Assembly: GCA_003332265.1 (NCBI GenBank)
Contig: QPGA01000034.1
Coordinates: 2,848-46,122 of the forward strand
Origin: Candidatus Accumulibacter meliphilus
Lineage (GTDB): Bacteria; Pseudomonadota; Gammaproteobacteria; Burkholderiales; Rhodocyclaceae
Direction: 5' to 3'
Length of the DNA: 43,275 nt
Both the position numbers and the translations under genes were made by a program. Below the pieces are notes generated by a model. It was given only the letters and a program-made list of their open reading frames with translations. It made no database searches and was not told the origin of the DNA. Positions within the stretch are counted from its first letter, which is position 1; the number at the start of each line of letters is the position of its first letter. Shown in pieces: positions 24,729 through 34,256 of the stretch.

Positions 24729-25742
24729 CTATGCGATCTCCAGAAGCGGTTGTTGTTGCGCGACGCGCTCACTGATCCGTGCCAGGACGCCACTGCGCGC
24801 CTCTTCCGCAGCACGCCGCAGCGCCTGCCCGAAGCTGAAGGCATCTGCGGAGCCGTGACTCTTGACGACAATGCCCTTCAAGCCAAGCAAGGTGGCGCCG
24901 TTGTACTTGCGATGGTCGACGCGGCTCTTGAAGCGATTGACCACCGGCAAGCAGATTACCGCGGCTAGCTTGGTCAACAAATTGCGCCTGAATTCCTCAC
25001 GCAGAAAGGTCGCCAGCAGCTGCGCCAGACCTTCCGAGGATTTCAAGGCGACATTGCCCACAAAGCCATCACAGACGACGACATCGGCCTGCCCCTTGTA
25101 GACACCATCGCCTTCGATGTTGCCAACGAAATTCAGGCCGGAATCCCAAAGCAGTTCAGCAGCGCGCTTGACGACATCGTTACCCTTGATTTCTTCCTGC
25201 CCGATATTCAGAATCCCGACCGTTGGCCGATCGCGATGCTCGACCGCCGAAACCAGCGCAGCACCCATGATTCCGAACTGCAGCAGGTTTTCAGGGCTGC
25301 AATCGACGTTGGCGCCAAGGTCCAGAACGTGCGTGTGCCCTTTGATCGTCGGCAGAATACCGCAGATCGCCGGACGATCGATACCCGGCAACATCTTGAG
25401 CACGAAACGGGAAATACCCATCAAGGCGCCGGTATTTCCCGCCGAAACACAGGCATCCGCCTCGCCGCTCTTGACCAGATTGACGGCCACGCGCATCGAC
25501 GAATCCTTCTTGGTGCGCAACGCTACCGACGGCGCCTCGTCCATGGCGACGACCTCACTGGCGTGACGAATAAGGACACGACCAATGGCCACGTCGCCGA
25601 CCAGGGAGACGATACTATCGGCGAGGCCGACCAGGATCACGCGCACGTCAGGCTGATCACGGACGAACTCGAGGGCCGCCGGAATCGTCACCAGTGGACC
25701 GTGATCCCCACCCATGCAGTCAATGGCGACGGTAATAGTCAT
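24729..25742 (-). CDS. plsX: phosphate acyltransferase PlsX
   Basis: PlsX converts acyl-ACP to acyl-phosphate, the acyl donor for PlsY in phospholipid synthesis, at the membrane surface. The 337 residues from ATG 25742 ([16 protein letters not shown]) contain [71 protein letters not shown] and [13 protein letters not shown], all typical. The open frame upstream of this ATG has no family character. The gene sits between rpmF and fabH in the conserved order. Confidence 0.98.
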   Translation of the reverse strand: MTITVAIDCMGGDHGPLVTIPAALEFVRDQPDVRVILVGLADSIVSLVGDVAIGRVLIRHASEVVAMDEAPSVALRTKKDSSMRVAVNLVKSGEADACVSAGNTGALMGISRFVLKMLPGIDRPAICGILPTIKGHTHVLDLGANVDCSPENLLQFGIMGAALVSAVEHRDRPTVGILNIGQEEIKGNDVVKRAAELLWDSGLNFVGNIEGDGVYKGQADVVVCDGFVGNVALKSSEGLAQLLATFLREEFRRNLLTKLAAVICLPVVNRFKSRVDHRKYNGATLLGLKGIVVKSHGSADAFSFGQALRRAAEEARSGVLARISERVAQQQPLLEIA

Positions 25743-25811
25743 CGGAAGGCAGACCAAAGAAAAGGCAGGAAGGCCCCCATCATGGGAAGCCGCCTGCCCC
25801 ATCCAAGGGAA

Positions 25812-25991
25812 TCACTCGCTCGCGCCCTTGCCGACTTTTTTTCCGCGATAGTGGCCCGAGGGGCTGATGTGGTGGCGCAAATGCACTTCGCCGGTGCTTG
25901 GCTCGATGGCCAGGGGCGGGCTGCCCAGGGAATCGTGTGCGCGATGCATGCCGCGCTTGGACGGGGATTTCTTGTTCTGTTGAACAGCCAT
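25812..25991 (-). CDS. rpmF: 50S ribosomal protein L32
   Basis: The 59-residue basic protein starts [20 protein letters not shown] and ends [12 protein letters not shown], the usual L32 layout between yceD and plsX. The zinc-binding Cys residues of some L32 proteins are absent, as in the non-zinc proteobacterial form. GGAG lies upstream of the ATG. It lies 24 bases after yceD and 69 bases before plsX. Confidence 0.97.
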   Translation of the reverse strand: MAVQQNKKSPSKRGMHRAHDSLGSPPLAIEPSTGEVHLRHHISPSGHYRGKKVGKGASE

Positions 25992-26015
25992 GACAAACTC
26001 CTAAAATCAAACTTG

Positions 26016-26507
26016 CTAAGCCCTGCCCTTGAGGCCGGCCAAAACTGAAAATGGCGACTCTTTTATCGATTCGCCTGCACCACCGGGCAGCGCACAATCG
26101 TCGTGACGAGGCACCGTTGGAAGCGCCAGAAGGATTTCATCCTCGACCAGAGCCAGCACATCGAGCTCCTTCTCGGCCGGAAGAAAGTCCCTGGAATCAT
26201 CCTCCAGATCCTCCTGCGTCAGATCACTGTCACTCGCCACAAATTCGAGCAAACTACGCAACTCCAACGCGTATGCCAGCGGCTCCAGGCAACGCTGACA
26301 GCACAGCGACAGCACGCCGTCCACCTGCAGCAGTAGCTGCGCGCGGTCCCCAGAGCCCATGCCCCCTTCGGCCCGATACGTCAGACAACCCGCCGAGTCC
26401 AACAGCAAGTCAGACAAACGAGTCAGCGCCACCAGCGGCACTTCGCCTTGCAGCGAAGCTCCCTCGCGCCCGAAAGCCAGACTATCAATGAGCACGCGTC
26501 TCGACAT
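26016..26507 (-). CDS. yceD: YceD family (DUF177) protein
   Basis: The 163-residue acidic protein of the DUF177/YceD family is always found next to rpmF. YceD is implicated in 23S rRNA maturation or accumulation. It shows the Cys motif LCCQRCLEPL near 88-97, an acidic stretch DSDLTQEDLEDDSRDFLPAEKELDVLALVEDEILLALP-type core after it, and a second conserved Cys in DDCALPG. The start MSRRVLIDSLAF fits the family. A near-consensus promoter ends only 9 bases before the ATG, so the transcript has almost no leader. Confidence 0.93.
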   Translation of the reverse strand: MSRRVLIDSLAFGREGASLQGEVPLVALTRLSDLLLDSAGCLTYRAEGGMGSGDRAQLLLQVDGVLSLCCQRCLEPLAYALELRSLLEFVASDSDLTQEDLEDDSRDFLPAEKELDVLALVEDEILLALPTVPRHDDCALPGGAGESIKESPFSVLAGLKGRA

Positions 26508-26516
26508 AAGGGCGGC

Positions 26517-26545
26517 ATGATATTATTTTCGGCTTTTGAAGTCAA
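26517..26545 (-). promoter_or_regulatory. sigma-70 promoter of the yceD-rpmF-plsX-fabHDG unit
   Basis: On the minus strand TTGACT (26545-26540) and TATCAT (26522-26517) are separated by 17 bases; each matches consensus at five of six positions. Transcription should begin near 26510, about 3 bases before the yceD ATG. Confidence 0.75.
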
Positions 26546-26623
26546 AGCTGTGGCGCCGCAAAACAGGCTATTTCTCGATTTCTTCGCCGGCAGCCCCGAT
26601 TTCGGTCCCTGATCGGCCACCCC

Positions 26624-27208
26624 ATGCCTAGAAAACAGCTCATCCTGGCCTCGACCTCGCCGTTCCGGCGCCAACTCCTGGCTCGGCTCGGCCTGCCCTT
26701 CGCGAGCGCTGATCCCGCTGTCGACGAAACGCCGCTACCAGACGAGACACCCGAAGCCAGCGCCTTGCGCCTGTCCGAAGCCAAGGCACGAGCGGTTAGC
26801 GCCCTTTTTCCGGACGCACTGATCATTGGTAGCGACCAGGTCGCCTGCCTTGACGGCCAGGTCTTCGGCAAACCCGGTGATCACAGCAAGGCCGTTCGCC
26901 AGTTGCAGACCATGCGTGGGCGCAGCGTCAATTTCTTTACCGGCCTCTGCCTCCTCGACGCCGCAAGCGGCCGAGCACAGCTGCGCGGCGTACCGACACG
27001 GGTCCACTTTCGTGACCTGACAGACACCGAAATTGAAAACTACCTGCGTAGGGAGCAACCCTACAATTGCGCGGGCAGCGCCAAATCAGAAGGATTGGGA
27101 ATCGCCTTGATTGCCAGGATCGATGGCGAAGACCCCAACGCGCTCATCGGCCTACCCCTGATAGCCCTTTGCGACCTGCTGCGCACAGAGAGTGTCTCTA
27201 TTTTATAA
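26624..27208 (+). CDS. maf: Maf-like nucleotide pyrophosphatase, YceF type
   Basis: Maf-fold enzymes hydrolyse modified nucleoside triphosphates; the YceF branch acts on 7-methyl-GTP. The 194 residues start [19 protein letters not shown] with the ASTSxxR substrate loop. They continue with [43 protein letters not shown] (catalytic Asp) and [16 protein letters not shown], the last being characteristic of the YceF branch rather than dTTPase Maf (YhdE). It diverges from yceD and is followed by an RsmI-like gene, the usual betaproteobacterial pair. Confidence 0.94.
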   Translation: MPRKQLILASTSPFRRQLLARLGLPFASADPAVDETPLPDETPEASALRLSEAKARAVSALFPDALIIGSDQVACLDGQVFGKPGDHSKAVRQLQTMRGRSVNFFTGLCLLDAASGRAQLRGVPTRVHFRDLTDTEIENYLRREQPYNCAGSAKSEGLGIALIARIDGEDPNALIGLPLIALCDLLRTESVSIL

Positions 27209-27209
27209 T
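27204..27209 (+). promoter_or_regulatory. candidate -10 box before the RsmI-like gene
   Basis: A perfect TATAAT overlaps the maf stop, 32 bases before the next ATG. No matching -35 is seen, so a separate promoter is only possible. Confidence 0.3.
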
Positions 27210-27241
27210 CAATGACATATACGTTAAACATAGGGTGACTT

Positions 27242-27952
27242 ATGAACAAGGGACGGCTTTATTTGATTCCCGTTCCGCTCGGCCCGACCGCCATCGCTGC
27301 GGTCCTGCCGCAAGCCGTGCTGGCCTGCGCTCGCGGGCTCGGTTACTTCGTTGCCGAAAACGCCAAGTCGGCGCGCGCCTTCCTCAAGTTGCTGCCCGCC
27401 GACCTGCCCGTGCAAGAGATCTGGATTCAGGAGCTCAACCAACACACGCCAGCCAGCGAGCTCCCGGCACTGCTGGCACCACTGCTGACCGGCAACGATG
27501 TCGGCTTGATCTCCGAAGCCGGATGTCCGGCGGTCGCCGATCCGGGAGCCGCGCTGGTCGCTCTGGCGCAAGAGGAAGGCATCCAGGTCGTACCCATGGT
27601 CGGTCCGTCATCGATTCTGCTGGCCTTGATGGGCTCGGGACTGAGCGGCCAGAGCTTCGCTTTCCACGGCTACCTGCCAAGCGCCCCTCGCGAACGCGAA
27701 AAGCGCCTGCGTGAACTGGAGAAGGCATCGCGGCTGGGACTGCAAACGCAAATTTTCATCGAAACGCCGTACCGCAACCAGCAAATGCTCGAATCCTTGC
27801 TCAAGACCTGCGCCCACGAAACCAGAGTCTGCGTCGCGACCGACCTCACTCTCGACAGCGAGCAGATCGCCACGCGCCGGGTTGCCGCGTGGCGGCGCCA
27901 AGCGCTACCAAACATCAATCGCCGACCGACAGTATTCCTGTTGCAGGCTTAG
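27242..27952 (+). CDS. RsmI-like SAM-dependent methyltransferase (tetrapyrrole methylase fold)
   Basis: The 236-residue protein has the tetrapyrrole-methylase fold also used by RsmI, which 2'-O-methylates C1402 of 16S rRNA. Motifs are LYLIPVPLGP at the N-terminus, FVAENAKSARAFLK, GLISEAGCPAVADPGAALVALAQ (SAM/substrate loop), VPMVGPSSILLALMGSGLSGQSFAFHGYLP and IFIETPYRNQQMLE. It is shorter and more divergent than canonical RsmI (LGNxxD and EDTR replaced by LGPTAI and AENA), so it is probably a paralogue of unknown target. AGGGTG precedes the ATG. It converges on sppA with 20 bases between. Confidence 0.85.
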   Translation: MNKGRLYLIPVPLGPTAIAAVLPQAVLACARGLGYFVAENAKSARAFLKLLPADLPVQEIWIQELNQHTPASELPALLAPLLTGNDVGLISEAGCPAVADPGAALVALAQEEGIQVVPMVGPSSILLALMGSGLSGQSFAFHGYLPSAPREREKRLRELEKASRLGLQTQIFIETPYRNQQMLESLLKTCAHETRVCVATDLTLDSEQIATRRVAAWRRQALPNINRRPTVFLLQA

Positions 27953-27972
27953 CGACCGCCGGTCAGCGAGAG

Positions 27973-28929
27973 TCAACGCAAGGCGGGCCAGGCGATCGCG
28001 CCAAGCAGCGAACCCGCACCCTGCGCGGCGTCGGCACGCAGGCGCTTGGCGAAACGCTCGGCGATATTTTCCTTGATCGTGAAGTCGACGATCCGCTCGG
28101 CCTTGATCACTTCGCGCGCCACCGACTCAACGGTACCCAAGTCGTCGGCCAGCCCGAGCTGAATGCTCTGCGTACCGGTCCACATCAGGCCACTGAACAT
28201 CTCTGGCGTTTCCTTCAGACGCTCACCTCGCCCCTGGCGAACGACTTCGATGAACTGCCGGTGAATCTCGCCAAGCAAGACCTGTGCGTGCTTCTTCTGC
28301 TCTGCATCCTGCGGCGAAAACGGATCCAGGAAGCCCTTGTTAACTCCCGCAGTCAGCAGCCGGCGCTCCACCCCGAGCTTGTCCATGGTCCCGGTAAAGC
28401 CGAAGCCATCCATCAGCACGCCGATCGAACCGACAATGCTGGCCTTGTCGACGAAGATCTTGTCGGCGGCGACAGCCACGTAATAGCCGCCGGAAGCGCA
28501 GAGATCCTCGACCACGACGTAAAGTGAAATCTGTGGATGCTTGCTGCGCAGGCGGCGGATTTCGTCATGCACGATACCCGCCTGCACCGGGCTACCACCC
28601 GGGCTATTGACCCGCAGAACGACGCCCGCAGTCTCCTTATCATCAAAAGCGGAACGTAGCGCCTCGTTGATACTCTCCGCGCTGCCTTCGCCACCGCTGG
28701 CGATGGTGCCATTGATGTGAACAAGCGCCGTGTGCTTGCCATTGACCAGCTTCTCCGAGCCGCCGCCCCAGTCGACGAACAGGAGCAGCACAGCGAGCAG
28801 GTAGGAAAAGCCGATCAGTTTGAAAAAAATTCCCCAGCGCCGTTTCACTCGCTGCTCCTGCAGCATCGCCAGGGCAAATTTCTCCAACAACTGCCGCTCC
28901 CATTGGGGTTCGTTTTCAGGAGTAGTCAC
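27973..28929 (-). CDS. sppA: signal peptide peptidase SppA (short form, S49)
   Basis: SppA is a membrane-anchored Ser/Lys protease that degrades cleaved signal peptides and some membrane proteins. The 318 residues have a cytoplasmic N-terminus, a transmembrane helix at about 35-53 and the protease domain. Ser146 in LCASGGYYVAVAADKI and Lys198 in GVNKGFLDPFSP match the Ser/Lys dyad of the short Bacillus-type enzyme. VVLRVNSPGGSP and ASIVGSIGVL are typical. It overlaps the Rieske gene by 4 bases (ATGA) and ends the rluC operon. Confidence 0.95.
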   Translation of the reverse strand: MTTPENEPQWERQLLEKFALAMLQEQRVKRRWGIFFKLIGFSYLLAVLLLFVDWGGGSEKLVNGKHTALVHINGTIASGGEGSAESINEALRSAFDDKETAGVVLRVNSPGGSPVQAGIVHDEIRRLRSKHPQISLYVVVEDLCASGGYYVAVAADKIFVDKASIVGSIGVLMDGFGFTGTMDKLGVERRLLTAGVNKGFLDPFSPQDAEQKKHAQVLLGEIHRQFIEVVRQGRGERLKETPEMFSGLMWTGTQSIQLGLADDLGTVESVAREVIKAERIVDFTIKENIAERFAKRLRADAAQGAGSLLGAIAWPALR

Positions 28930-29285
28930 GCTTCTTGCTCGCTTGGGGTGTAGTAGATGGCGCCATCGCGCTCTTCGATCGCTAGCGGCGTCAGGCCTCT
29001 ACCGTTACAGCGGCCGCCCAGACAGCGACCGTCTTGAGGAGAATACAGCGCGCCATGTGTCGCGCAAATCAAGTATAGCTTGGAATCATCGAAGAATTCA
29101 TTGGGCTGCCAGTCCAGTTCAACGGCTACGTGACCACAGCGATTGAGATAGGCCGCGACCCGACCACGAAAACGCACCGCGAACGCCGGCTCTTCACTCT
29201 CGTCGCTCCGGACGGTAAAACGAACGCCGGCGCCGCCGTCGATCAAATCGGCAGACAGACAGATCAGGCGTTGATTCGCAGCCAT
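28926..29285 (-). CDS. Rieske [2Fe-2S] ferredoxin-like protein
   Basis: The 119-residue soluble protein has both Rieske cluster boxes: Cys50-Gly-His52 (LNRCGHVAVEL) and Cys74-x2-His77 (LICATHGALYSP), so it should bind a [2Fe-2S] centre. No signal or membrane segment is seen, which points to a cytoplasmic electron carrier of the nitrite-reductase small-subunit/ferredoxin type. ATG 29285 is chosen; the frame extends upstream inside the HAD gene without family character. It overlaps the HAD gene by 22 bases and sppA by 4. The electron partner is not evident. Confidence 0.9.
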   Translation of the reverse strand: MAANQRLICLSADLIDGGAGVRFTVRSDESEEPAFAVRFRGRVAAYLNRCGHVAVELDWQPNEFFDDSKLYLICATHGALYSPQDGRCLGGRCNGRGLTPLAIEERDGAIYYTPSEQEA

Positions 29286-29920
29286 TGCGCCACCTCCTCG
29301 ATCTCCTGCAGACGGGCTAAAGGGGCGAGGGCATCCAGCGCGGCTGCTGGATGCGCGCCATAGCCTGCGGCCAGGCAAGCAACGCCGGCGTTCTTGCCCA
29401 TCAGCAGGTCGTGCGTCGTGTCACCGATCATCAGCGTCCGCTCCGGGTCGACCGACAATTCATCCATCAACTCCTCGAGCATCTGCGGATGCGGCTTCGA
29501 AAAACACTCGTCGGCACAGCGTGAGGCGTGAAAATACGTCCCCAGACCACTGTTGTGCAAGGCGCGATCGAGTCCGATCCGGCTCTTGCCGGTAGCCACG
29601 GCGAGCCGAAAACCGGCCGCGGCCAGTTCGGCGATCATGGCCGCGGCGCCGTCAAACAGTTGCAGTTCGTGATCGTGTCGCAAGTAGTGATGGCGGTAGC
29701 GCTCGACCATCAGTGGGTAGCGCTCTGCGGGCAGGTTCGGCACCGCGTAGCGTAACGCATCGTGCAGGCCGAGCCCGATCACATGCCGAGCCCGCTCGTC
29801 CGCCGGAATCGGCAAACCGAGGTCACTGCACGCCGCCTGGATGGCGTCGACAATCGCCCCCGCCGAATCGAGCAGGGTGCCGTCCCAGTCGAATACCAGC
29901 AATTCAAACCGGCTCGCCAT
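29264..29920 (-). CDS. HAD-superfamily hydrolase, phosphoglycolate phosphatase-like
   Basis: This 218-residue HAD phosphatase has motif I Asp11-x-Asp13 (FDWDGTLLDS), motif II LAVATGKSRIGLD, motif III Lys in FSKPHPQMLEE, and motif IV MIGDTTHDLLMGKNAG. The four-helix cap resembles the Gph class, so phosphoglycolate is a possible substrate but not shown. ATG 29920 has AGGAGA 9 bases upstream; an ATG nine codons earlier is less likely. It overlaps the rluC stop by 17 bases and is translated with it. Confidence 0.92.
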   Translation of the reverse strand: MASRFELLVFDWDGTLLDSAGAIVDAIQAACSDLGLPIPADERARHVIGLGLHDALRYAVPNLPAERYPLMVERYRHHYLRHDHELQLFDGAAAMIAELAAAGFRLAVATGKSRIGLDRALHNSGLGTYFHASRCADECFSKPHPQMLEELMDELSVDPERTLMIGDTTHDLLMGKNAGVACLAAGYGAHPAAALDALAPLARLQEIEEVAQWLRINA

Positions 29921-30896
29921 AGTCAGATCTCTCCTTTTCCGAAACATTGCGCAAGAATTGCGCCAGGGCGCTCGGCAAAGCGGCTTCCAGCAGCATTTCG
30001 CGACCGTCCTGCGGATGCGGCATCGTCATTTTCGCGGCGTGCAGGAACATGCGCTTCAGTCCTTCCCTGGGGAGGGTCCGATTGAGGGAAAAATCGCCGT
30101 ACTTCTCGTCACCAGCGATGGGAAAGCCAAGGTGTGCAAGATGAACCCGAATCTGGTGCGTCCGCCCCGTTTTCAGTTCCGCTTCGAGAAGACTGAAATG
30201 CTCCCAGCGCGCCAGCAACCGAAACACGGTATGCGCCGCCTTGCCGTCGTCTGCGACACGAACCCGACGCTCGCCGGACGGCAGCAGATACTTGAGCAAG
30301 GGCAAGCGAACCTTGCGCACCGGGTCCATCCATCGCCCGGCGACCAATACCTGATAGCGTTTGTCGGCGCCGCGCTCACTACCGCCGCGGGCACCGGCAC
30401 GGAACATCTCGTGCAAGGCCAGCAACACCGAACGTTTTTTGCCGATCAGCAGCAGACCGGAAGTCTCGCGATCCAGGCGATGCGCGAGTTCGAGAAAGCG
30501 GGCCTGCGGCCGTTGCCGGCGCAGCGCCTCGATGACCCCGAAACTCTCCCCGCTGCCCCCATGTACGGCAAGGCCTGCCGGCTTGTCAACGACCAGCAAG
30601 CCCTCGTCTTCATAGACCACCGGCAGCTGCGCCTTGAGAGCCGCCCCGTCCACGACTTCCTGCTCGACCTGCGCCGTGCGCATCGGCGGAATGCGCACCA
30701 CATCGCCGATTTGCAGACGATACGATACCGCGGTGCGGCGTCCGTTCACCCGCACCTGACCACTGCGCACGATGCTGTAGACGTGGCTCTTGGGCACTCC
30801 CTTGCACTTCTTCAGGAGCAGGTTGTCCAGGCGCTGTCCGTGCTCGTTCTCGGTGATCAGCTCCTGAATCACGGAGCTTTTGCTAACTTCGGCCAT
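29904..30896 (-). CDS. rluC: 23S rRNA pseudouridine synthase RluC
   Basis: RluC makes pseudouridines 955, 2504 and 2580 of 23S rRNA. The 330 residues from ATG 30896 have an N-terminal S4 RNA-binding domain (about 20-80, QRLDNLLLKKCKGVPKSHVY, GQVRVNG). The RluA-type catalytic domain follows with Asp142 in AHRLDRETSGLLL and KTGRTHQIRVHLAHLG. The frame runs open another 49 codons upstream without family similarity. RluC diverging from rne is a widely conserved arrangement. Confidence 0.95.
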   Translation of the reverse strand: MAEVSKSSVIQELITENEHGQRLDNLLLKKCKGVPKSHVYSIVRSGQVRVNGRRTAVSYRLQIGDVVRIPPMRTAQVEQEVVDGAALKAQLPVVYEDEGLLVVDKPAGLAVHGGSGESFGVIEALRRQRPQARFLELAHRLDRETSGLLLIGKKRSVLLALHEMFRAGARGGSERGADKRYQVLVAGRWMDPVRKVRLPLLKYLLPSGERRVRVADDGKAAHTVFRLLARWEHFSLLEAELKTGRTHQIRVHLAHLGFPIAGDEKYGDFSLNRTLPREGLKRMFLHAAKMTMPHPQDGREMLLEAALPSALAQFLRNVSEKERSDYGEPV

Positions 30897-31301
30897 TTTG
30901 AATATACTTCGCTCGTTTTGCGTCTTGAGTTGAAAGAGGCGCTGACCCGTGAGACCGTCCAGCGGCGCCGATTCTAAAGCAATTGCGACGCACTTTCCGG
31001 CAGGCCTCAGCCGCCTCGCTTGCGCCAATCTGCGCAAGATCACTCAACGCGATTCACCTGGTTAAGTACGCTCACCACTAAGTAGCGATACTACTTGAAC
31101 TGCGCGCGCCCAGCACCTGCGGAACGGCCCAGGCAGATTCCGGAGTCCTTGATTTCAAAGGCCAGACGACTGACAAGTCGGCGAGCTTGCCCTATTAGTT
31201 GCCCTGTCGGAGAGCCCCTCAAGCACCCCACCAAACAGCTAATCCGTCGCTGCCTGAAGCAGGCAATTCCCCCGTGAGAGCGCGTGGGAGCCCAATTTAT
31301 T
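30897..31301. promoter_or_regulatory. rluC-rne divergent region with long rne leader
   Basis: This 405-base stretch holds no credible gene. It contains CTTGCGC-N6-GCGCAAG (31019-31038), AAGTAG-N5-CTACTT (31080-31096) and TGCCTG-AAG-CAGGCA (31251-31265), all perfect inverted repeats. I could not assign a convincing promoter. RNase E usually controls its own mRNA through its leader, and a structured leader would fit, but that is inference. Confidence 0.4.
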
Positions 31302-34256
31302 ATGAAACGCATGCTTTTTAACGCGACACAGGCCGAGGAACTGCGTGTCGCCATTGTCGACGGTCAGAAACTCATTGATCTGGACATTGAATCGGCCGCC
31401 AAGGAACAGAAAAAAAGCAACATATATAAAGCGGTCATTACCCGCATCGAGCCCAGCCTGGAAGCGGCATTTGTCGACTACGGCTCCGAGCGGCACGGCT
31501 TTCTCTCCTTCAAGGAAGTGTCCCGCGCCTTCTTCCAGCCCGGTGTCGATGCCGGCCGCACGACGATCAAGGAAGCGCTTCGCGAAGGCCAGGAGCTGAT
31601 TGTCCAGGTTGACAAAGACGAGCGTGGCAACAAAGGAGCGGCGCTGACGACCTTCATCAGCCTTGCCGGGCGCTATCTCGTACTGATGCCGAACAACCCA
31701 CGCGGCGGTGGCGTCTCACGCCGTGTCGAGGGCAACGAGCGCGCCGAGTTGCGCGAAGTGATGGATCAACTGGATGTCCCGCAGGGCATGAGCCTGATCG
31801 CCCGCACGGCGGCCATTGACCGTAACGCCGAAGAGCTGCAATGGGATCTCAACTACCTGTTGCAGTTGTGGAAAGCCATCGAGGGAGCCGCCCATCAGCA
31901 GAAGGGAGCCTTCCTGATCTACCAGGAAGGTAGCCTGGTGATCCGTGCCATTCGTGACTACTTTCAGCCCGACATTGGCGAAATCCTGATCGACACCGAC
32001 GACGTCTTCGAACAGGCGAGTCAGTTCATGGCGCACGTGATGCCCGGGACGGTCGACCGCATCAAGCGCTATCACGACGATGTGCCGCTCTTCTCGCGCT
32101 TCCAGATCGAGCACCAGATCGAATCGGCCTATTCGCGTCAGGTCGGCCTGCCGTCGGGTGGCGCCATCGTCATCGACCATACCGAAGCCCTGGTGTCTAT
32201 CGACGTCAACTCGGGCCGCTCGACGCGCGGCGCCGACATTGAAGAGACAGCGCTGAAAACCAACCTCGAAGCGGCGGAAGAAGTCGCCCGTCAGTTGCGC
32301 CTGCGCGACCTCGGTGGCCTGATCGTCATCGACTTCATCGATATGGAGAACCAGCGCAGCCAGCGTGACGTCGAGAACCGCGTCCGCGACGCACTGCGCT
32401 TTGACCGTGCACGCGTGCAGACCGGCAAGATCAGCCGCTTCGGCCTGCTCGAGTTGTCGCGCCAGCGCCTGCGCCCGGCGCTCGCGGAAACCAGCTACAT
32501 CGCCTGCCCGCGGTGCTCGGGGACGGGTCACATCCGTAGTACCGAATCGGCCGCCCTGCACATCCTGAGGATTCTCGAAGAAGAGGCCATGAAGGACAAC
32601 ACGGCGGCGGTGCACACCCAGGTACCGATTGACGTCGCCACTTTCCTGCTCAACGAAAAGCGAACCGATGTCCAGGCCATCGAGCAGCGACACAAAGTGA
32701 CTATCCTGCTGATTCCCAACATGCACCTCGAAACGCCACAGCATACGATCGTCCGCGTTCGCCAGGACGAACAGGTCAACGACGAACAGTTGCAGCCCTC
32801 GTACCGCATGGTCGACATGCCCACCGTAGACGTCGCCAGTGCGACGACCGTCGCTGACGCCAGAGCGTCTCGCCCTGAAGCGGCAATCAAGGGCGTTACC
32901 GCGGCGCAACCAGCGCCGATGCGCGCACCAGTGCCACCGCCCGCGGCCGAAAAGCCAGCCAGCGCTGCAAGTGGCTTCGTGAACCGGATTATTTCCTGGT
33001 TCCAGCACAAGCCCGCGGCGGCGCCAGCCGAAGCGGCACCGGCACCGGTACCGGCAAGGCCCGCTCGTACCAGCAGCTCAGCACGTGACTCACAGCGCGA
33101 TCCTCGCCGCGGCAACGTGCGCAACAATCGTCGCGACGAGACGCGTGAAGCACCTGCGCCACGCGGCAATCGTGAGCAAAACGAGACCACAGCGCCACAG
33201 AACGCCCCGCAGGCACGCCCGGAACCGTCGCGAACTCGTGAGCCACGAGAGCCCCGCGAACCCCGCGAACCCCGTCGTGGACGTTCCGAAGCGCGTGGCG
33301 AGCGCAAGGAGCAGTCTGCCCCGCCACAAGAGCTTGAAGGACAAGCCACGCTGCAGCCAGAACACGCTCCGCGCCCGAACAGCCCCGCTCCTGAACAAGC
33401 GACCGGCGAGAACGGTAGCGCCCCACGCCGTCGTGGGCGTCGCGGGGGTCGCCGCGAGCGCGTTGAAAAAACCGAGAACCAGCTCGATCTCCTGAACAGC
33501 GAAACGGCAGCCAGTCGCGCCGTACCAGCTAGCGCGCCGACGGCAAGAACTGCACCGACCGCAGCGGAGCCGCCGCAGGCCGCAAACGCGCCAGCCGCGG
33601 CTGCGAGCGTGCCGGTCGTGCCGGTGGTGCCTGTCAGCACGGAGCAAACCGGCCCGCAGCCTGCCGAAGTCGTCATTCAGCTCCCCCCCGCCGCGGCCGC
33701 CCGCCCTGCTCCCGCACCGGCGCTGCTGGCCGAGCTTGCCGAAACGCCCGCGCCGGTCAGCTCCGGCGAGGCCGAAGGCGCGGCAGCAAACCCCGACGCT
33801 GCTGCAACAACAAGCAAAGTAGCGAGCGAAGTCCTTACGGCGAGCGCGCCGGAAGCAAGCGCCGCCATGGCGGAGGCAAGCGTCCCCGTCATAACCGCCG
33901 CTGCCGAAACGCCAACGGCCGTCGAACCACCGCTCGTAGTCGCAGCGCCGCCCGTCATCGAAGCGAGCTCCGGCGCAGAAGTGCCGGTAAGCCCCGCAGC
34001 TGCGGCAGCAGCAGAAGAGGTGGTGGTAGACGTCGCGGCAACGCTGGATCTGGTCGAGTCCGGTCCGCAGCCAACCGCCACCCCGGCGGTCAACGTGCGC
34101 AGTGAACTGGTGATGATCGAAACGAACACCGACAAGGCGCAGTCATGGCAAGCCGAGGAAGTGACTGAATCGATGACGGCACGCAAGCCACGCCGCAAGC
34201 CTGCCACCGTGGCCGTTGCTGACGAGCCGCTGGTGATGGTCGAAACGCAAAAGTAA
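31302..34256 (+). CDS. rne: ribonuclease E
   Basis: RNase E is the central endonuclease of mRNA decay and rRNA/tRNA processing and the scaffold of the degradosome. From ATG 31302 ([22 protein letters not shown]) it has 984 residues. An S1 domain (about 39-119) is followed by the catalytic core with [12 protein letters not shown] and LIVIDFIDM, which carry the magnesium-binding Asp residues, and the zinc-link CPRCSGTG. The C-terminal half (from about 515) is disordered: Pro/Ala-rich, with Arg-rich stretches (RREPREP-type, [13 protein letters not shown]) that probably bind RNA. A membrane-anchoring segment of the E. coli type may be [11 protein letters not shown] (near 557). Confidence 0.97.
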   Translation: MKRMLFNATQAEELRVAIVDGQKLIDLDIESAAKEQKKSNIYKAVITRIEPSLEAAFVDYGSERHGFLSFKEVSRAFFQPGVDAGRTTIKEALREGQELIVQVDKDERGNKGAALTTFISLAGRYLVLMPNNPRGGGVSRRVEGNERAELREVMDQLDVPQGMSLIARTAAIDRNAEELQWDLNYLLQLWKAIEGAAHQQKGAFLIYQEGSLVIRAIRDYFQPDIGEILIDTDDVFEQASQFMAHVMPGTVDRIKRYHDDVPLFSRFQIEHQIESAYSRQVGLPSGGAIVIDHTEALVSIDVNSGRSTRGADIEETALKTNLEAAEEVARQLRLRDLGGLIVIDFIDMENQRSQRDVENRVRDALRFDRARVQTGKISRFGLLELSRQRLRPALAETSYIACPRCSGTGHIRSTESAALHILRILEEEAMKDNTAAVHTQVPIDVATFLLNEKRTDVQAIEQRHKVTILLIPNMHLETPQHTIVRVRQDEQVNDEQLQPSYRMVDMPTVDVASATTVADARASRPEAAIKGVTAAQPAPMRAPVPPPAAEKPASAASGFVNRIISWFQHKPAAAPAEAAPAPVPARPARTSSSARDSQRDPRRGNVRNNRRDETREAPAPRGNREQNETTAPQNAPQARPEPSRTREPREPREPREPRRGRSEARGERKEQSAPPQELEGQATLQPEHAPRPNSPAPEQATGENGSAPRRRGRRGGRRERVEKTENQLDLLNSETAASRAVPASAPTARTAPTAAEPPQAANAPAAAASVPVVPVVPVSTEQTGPQPAEVVIQLPPAAAARPAPAPALLAELAETPAPVSSGEAEGAAANPDAAATTSKVASEVLTASAPEASAAMAEASVPVITAAAETPTAVEPPLVVAAPPVIEASSGAEVPVSPAAAAAAEEVVVDVAATLDLVESGPQPTATPAVNVRSELVMIETNTDKAQSWQAEEVTESMTARKPRRKPATVAVADEPLVMVETQK
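33237..33272 (+). repeat. 9-base tandem repeat inside rne
   Basis: Four units encoding Arg-Glu-Pro ([12 protein letters not shown]) follow each other; the last two are identical CGCGAACCC copies. The tract lies in the disordered Arg-rich region and may vary in copy number between strains. Confidence 0.7.

Noticed and set aside
31716-33008. 430-codon minus-strand frame opposite rne
   Set aside because: Shadow of the RNase E catalytic core; composition is typical of reverse-frame translation.
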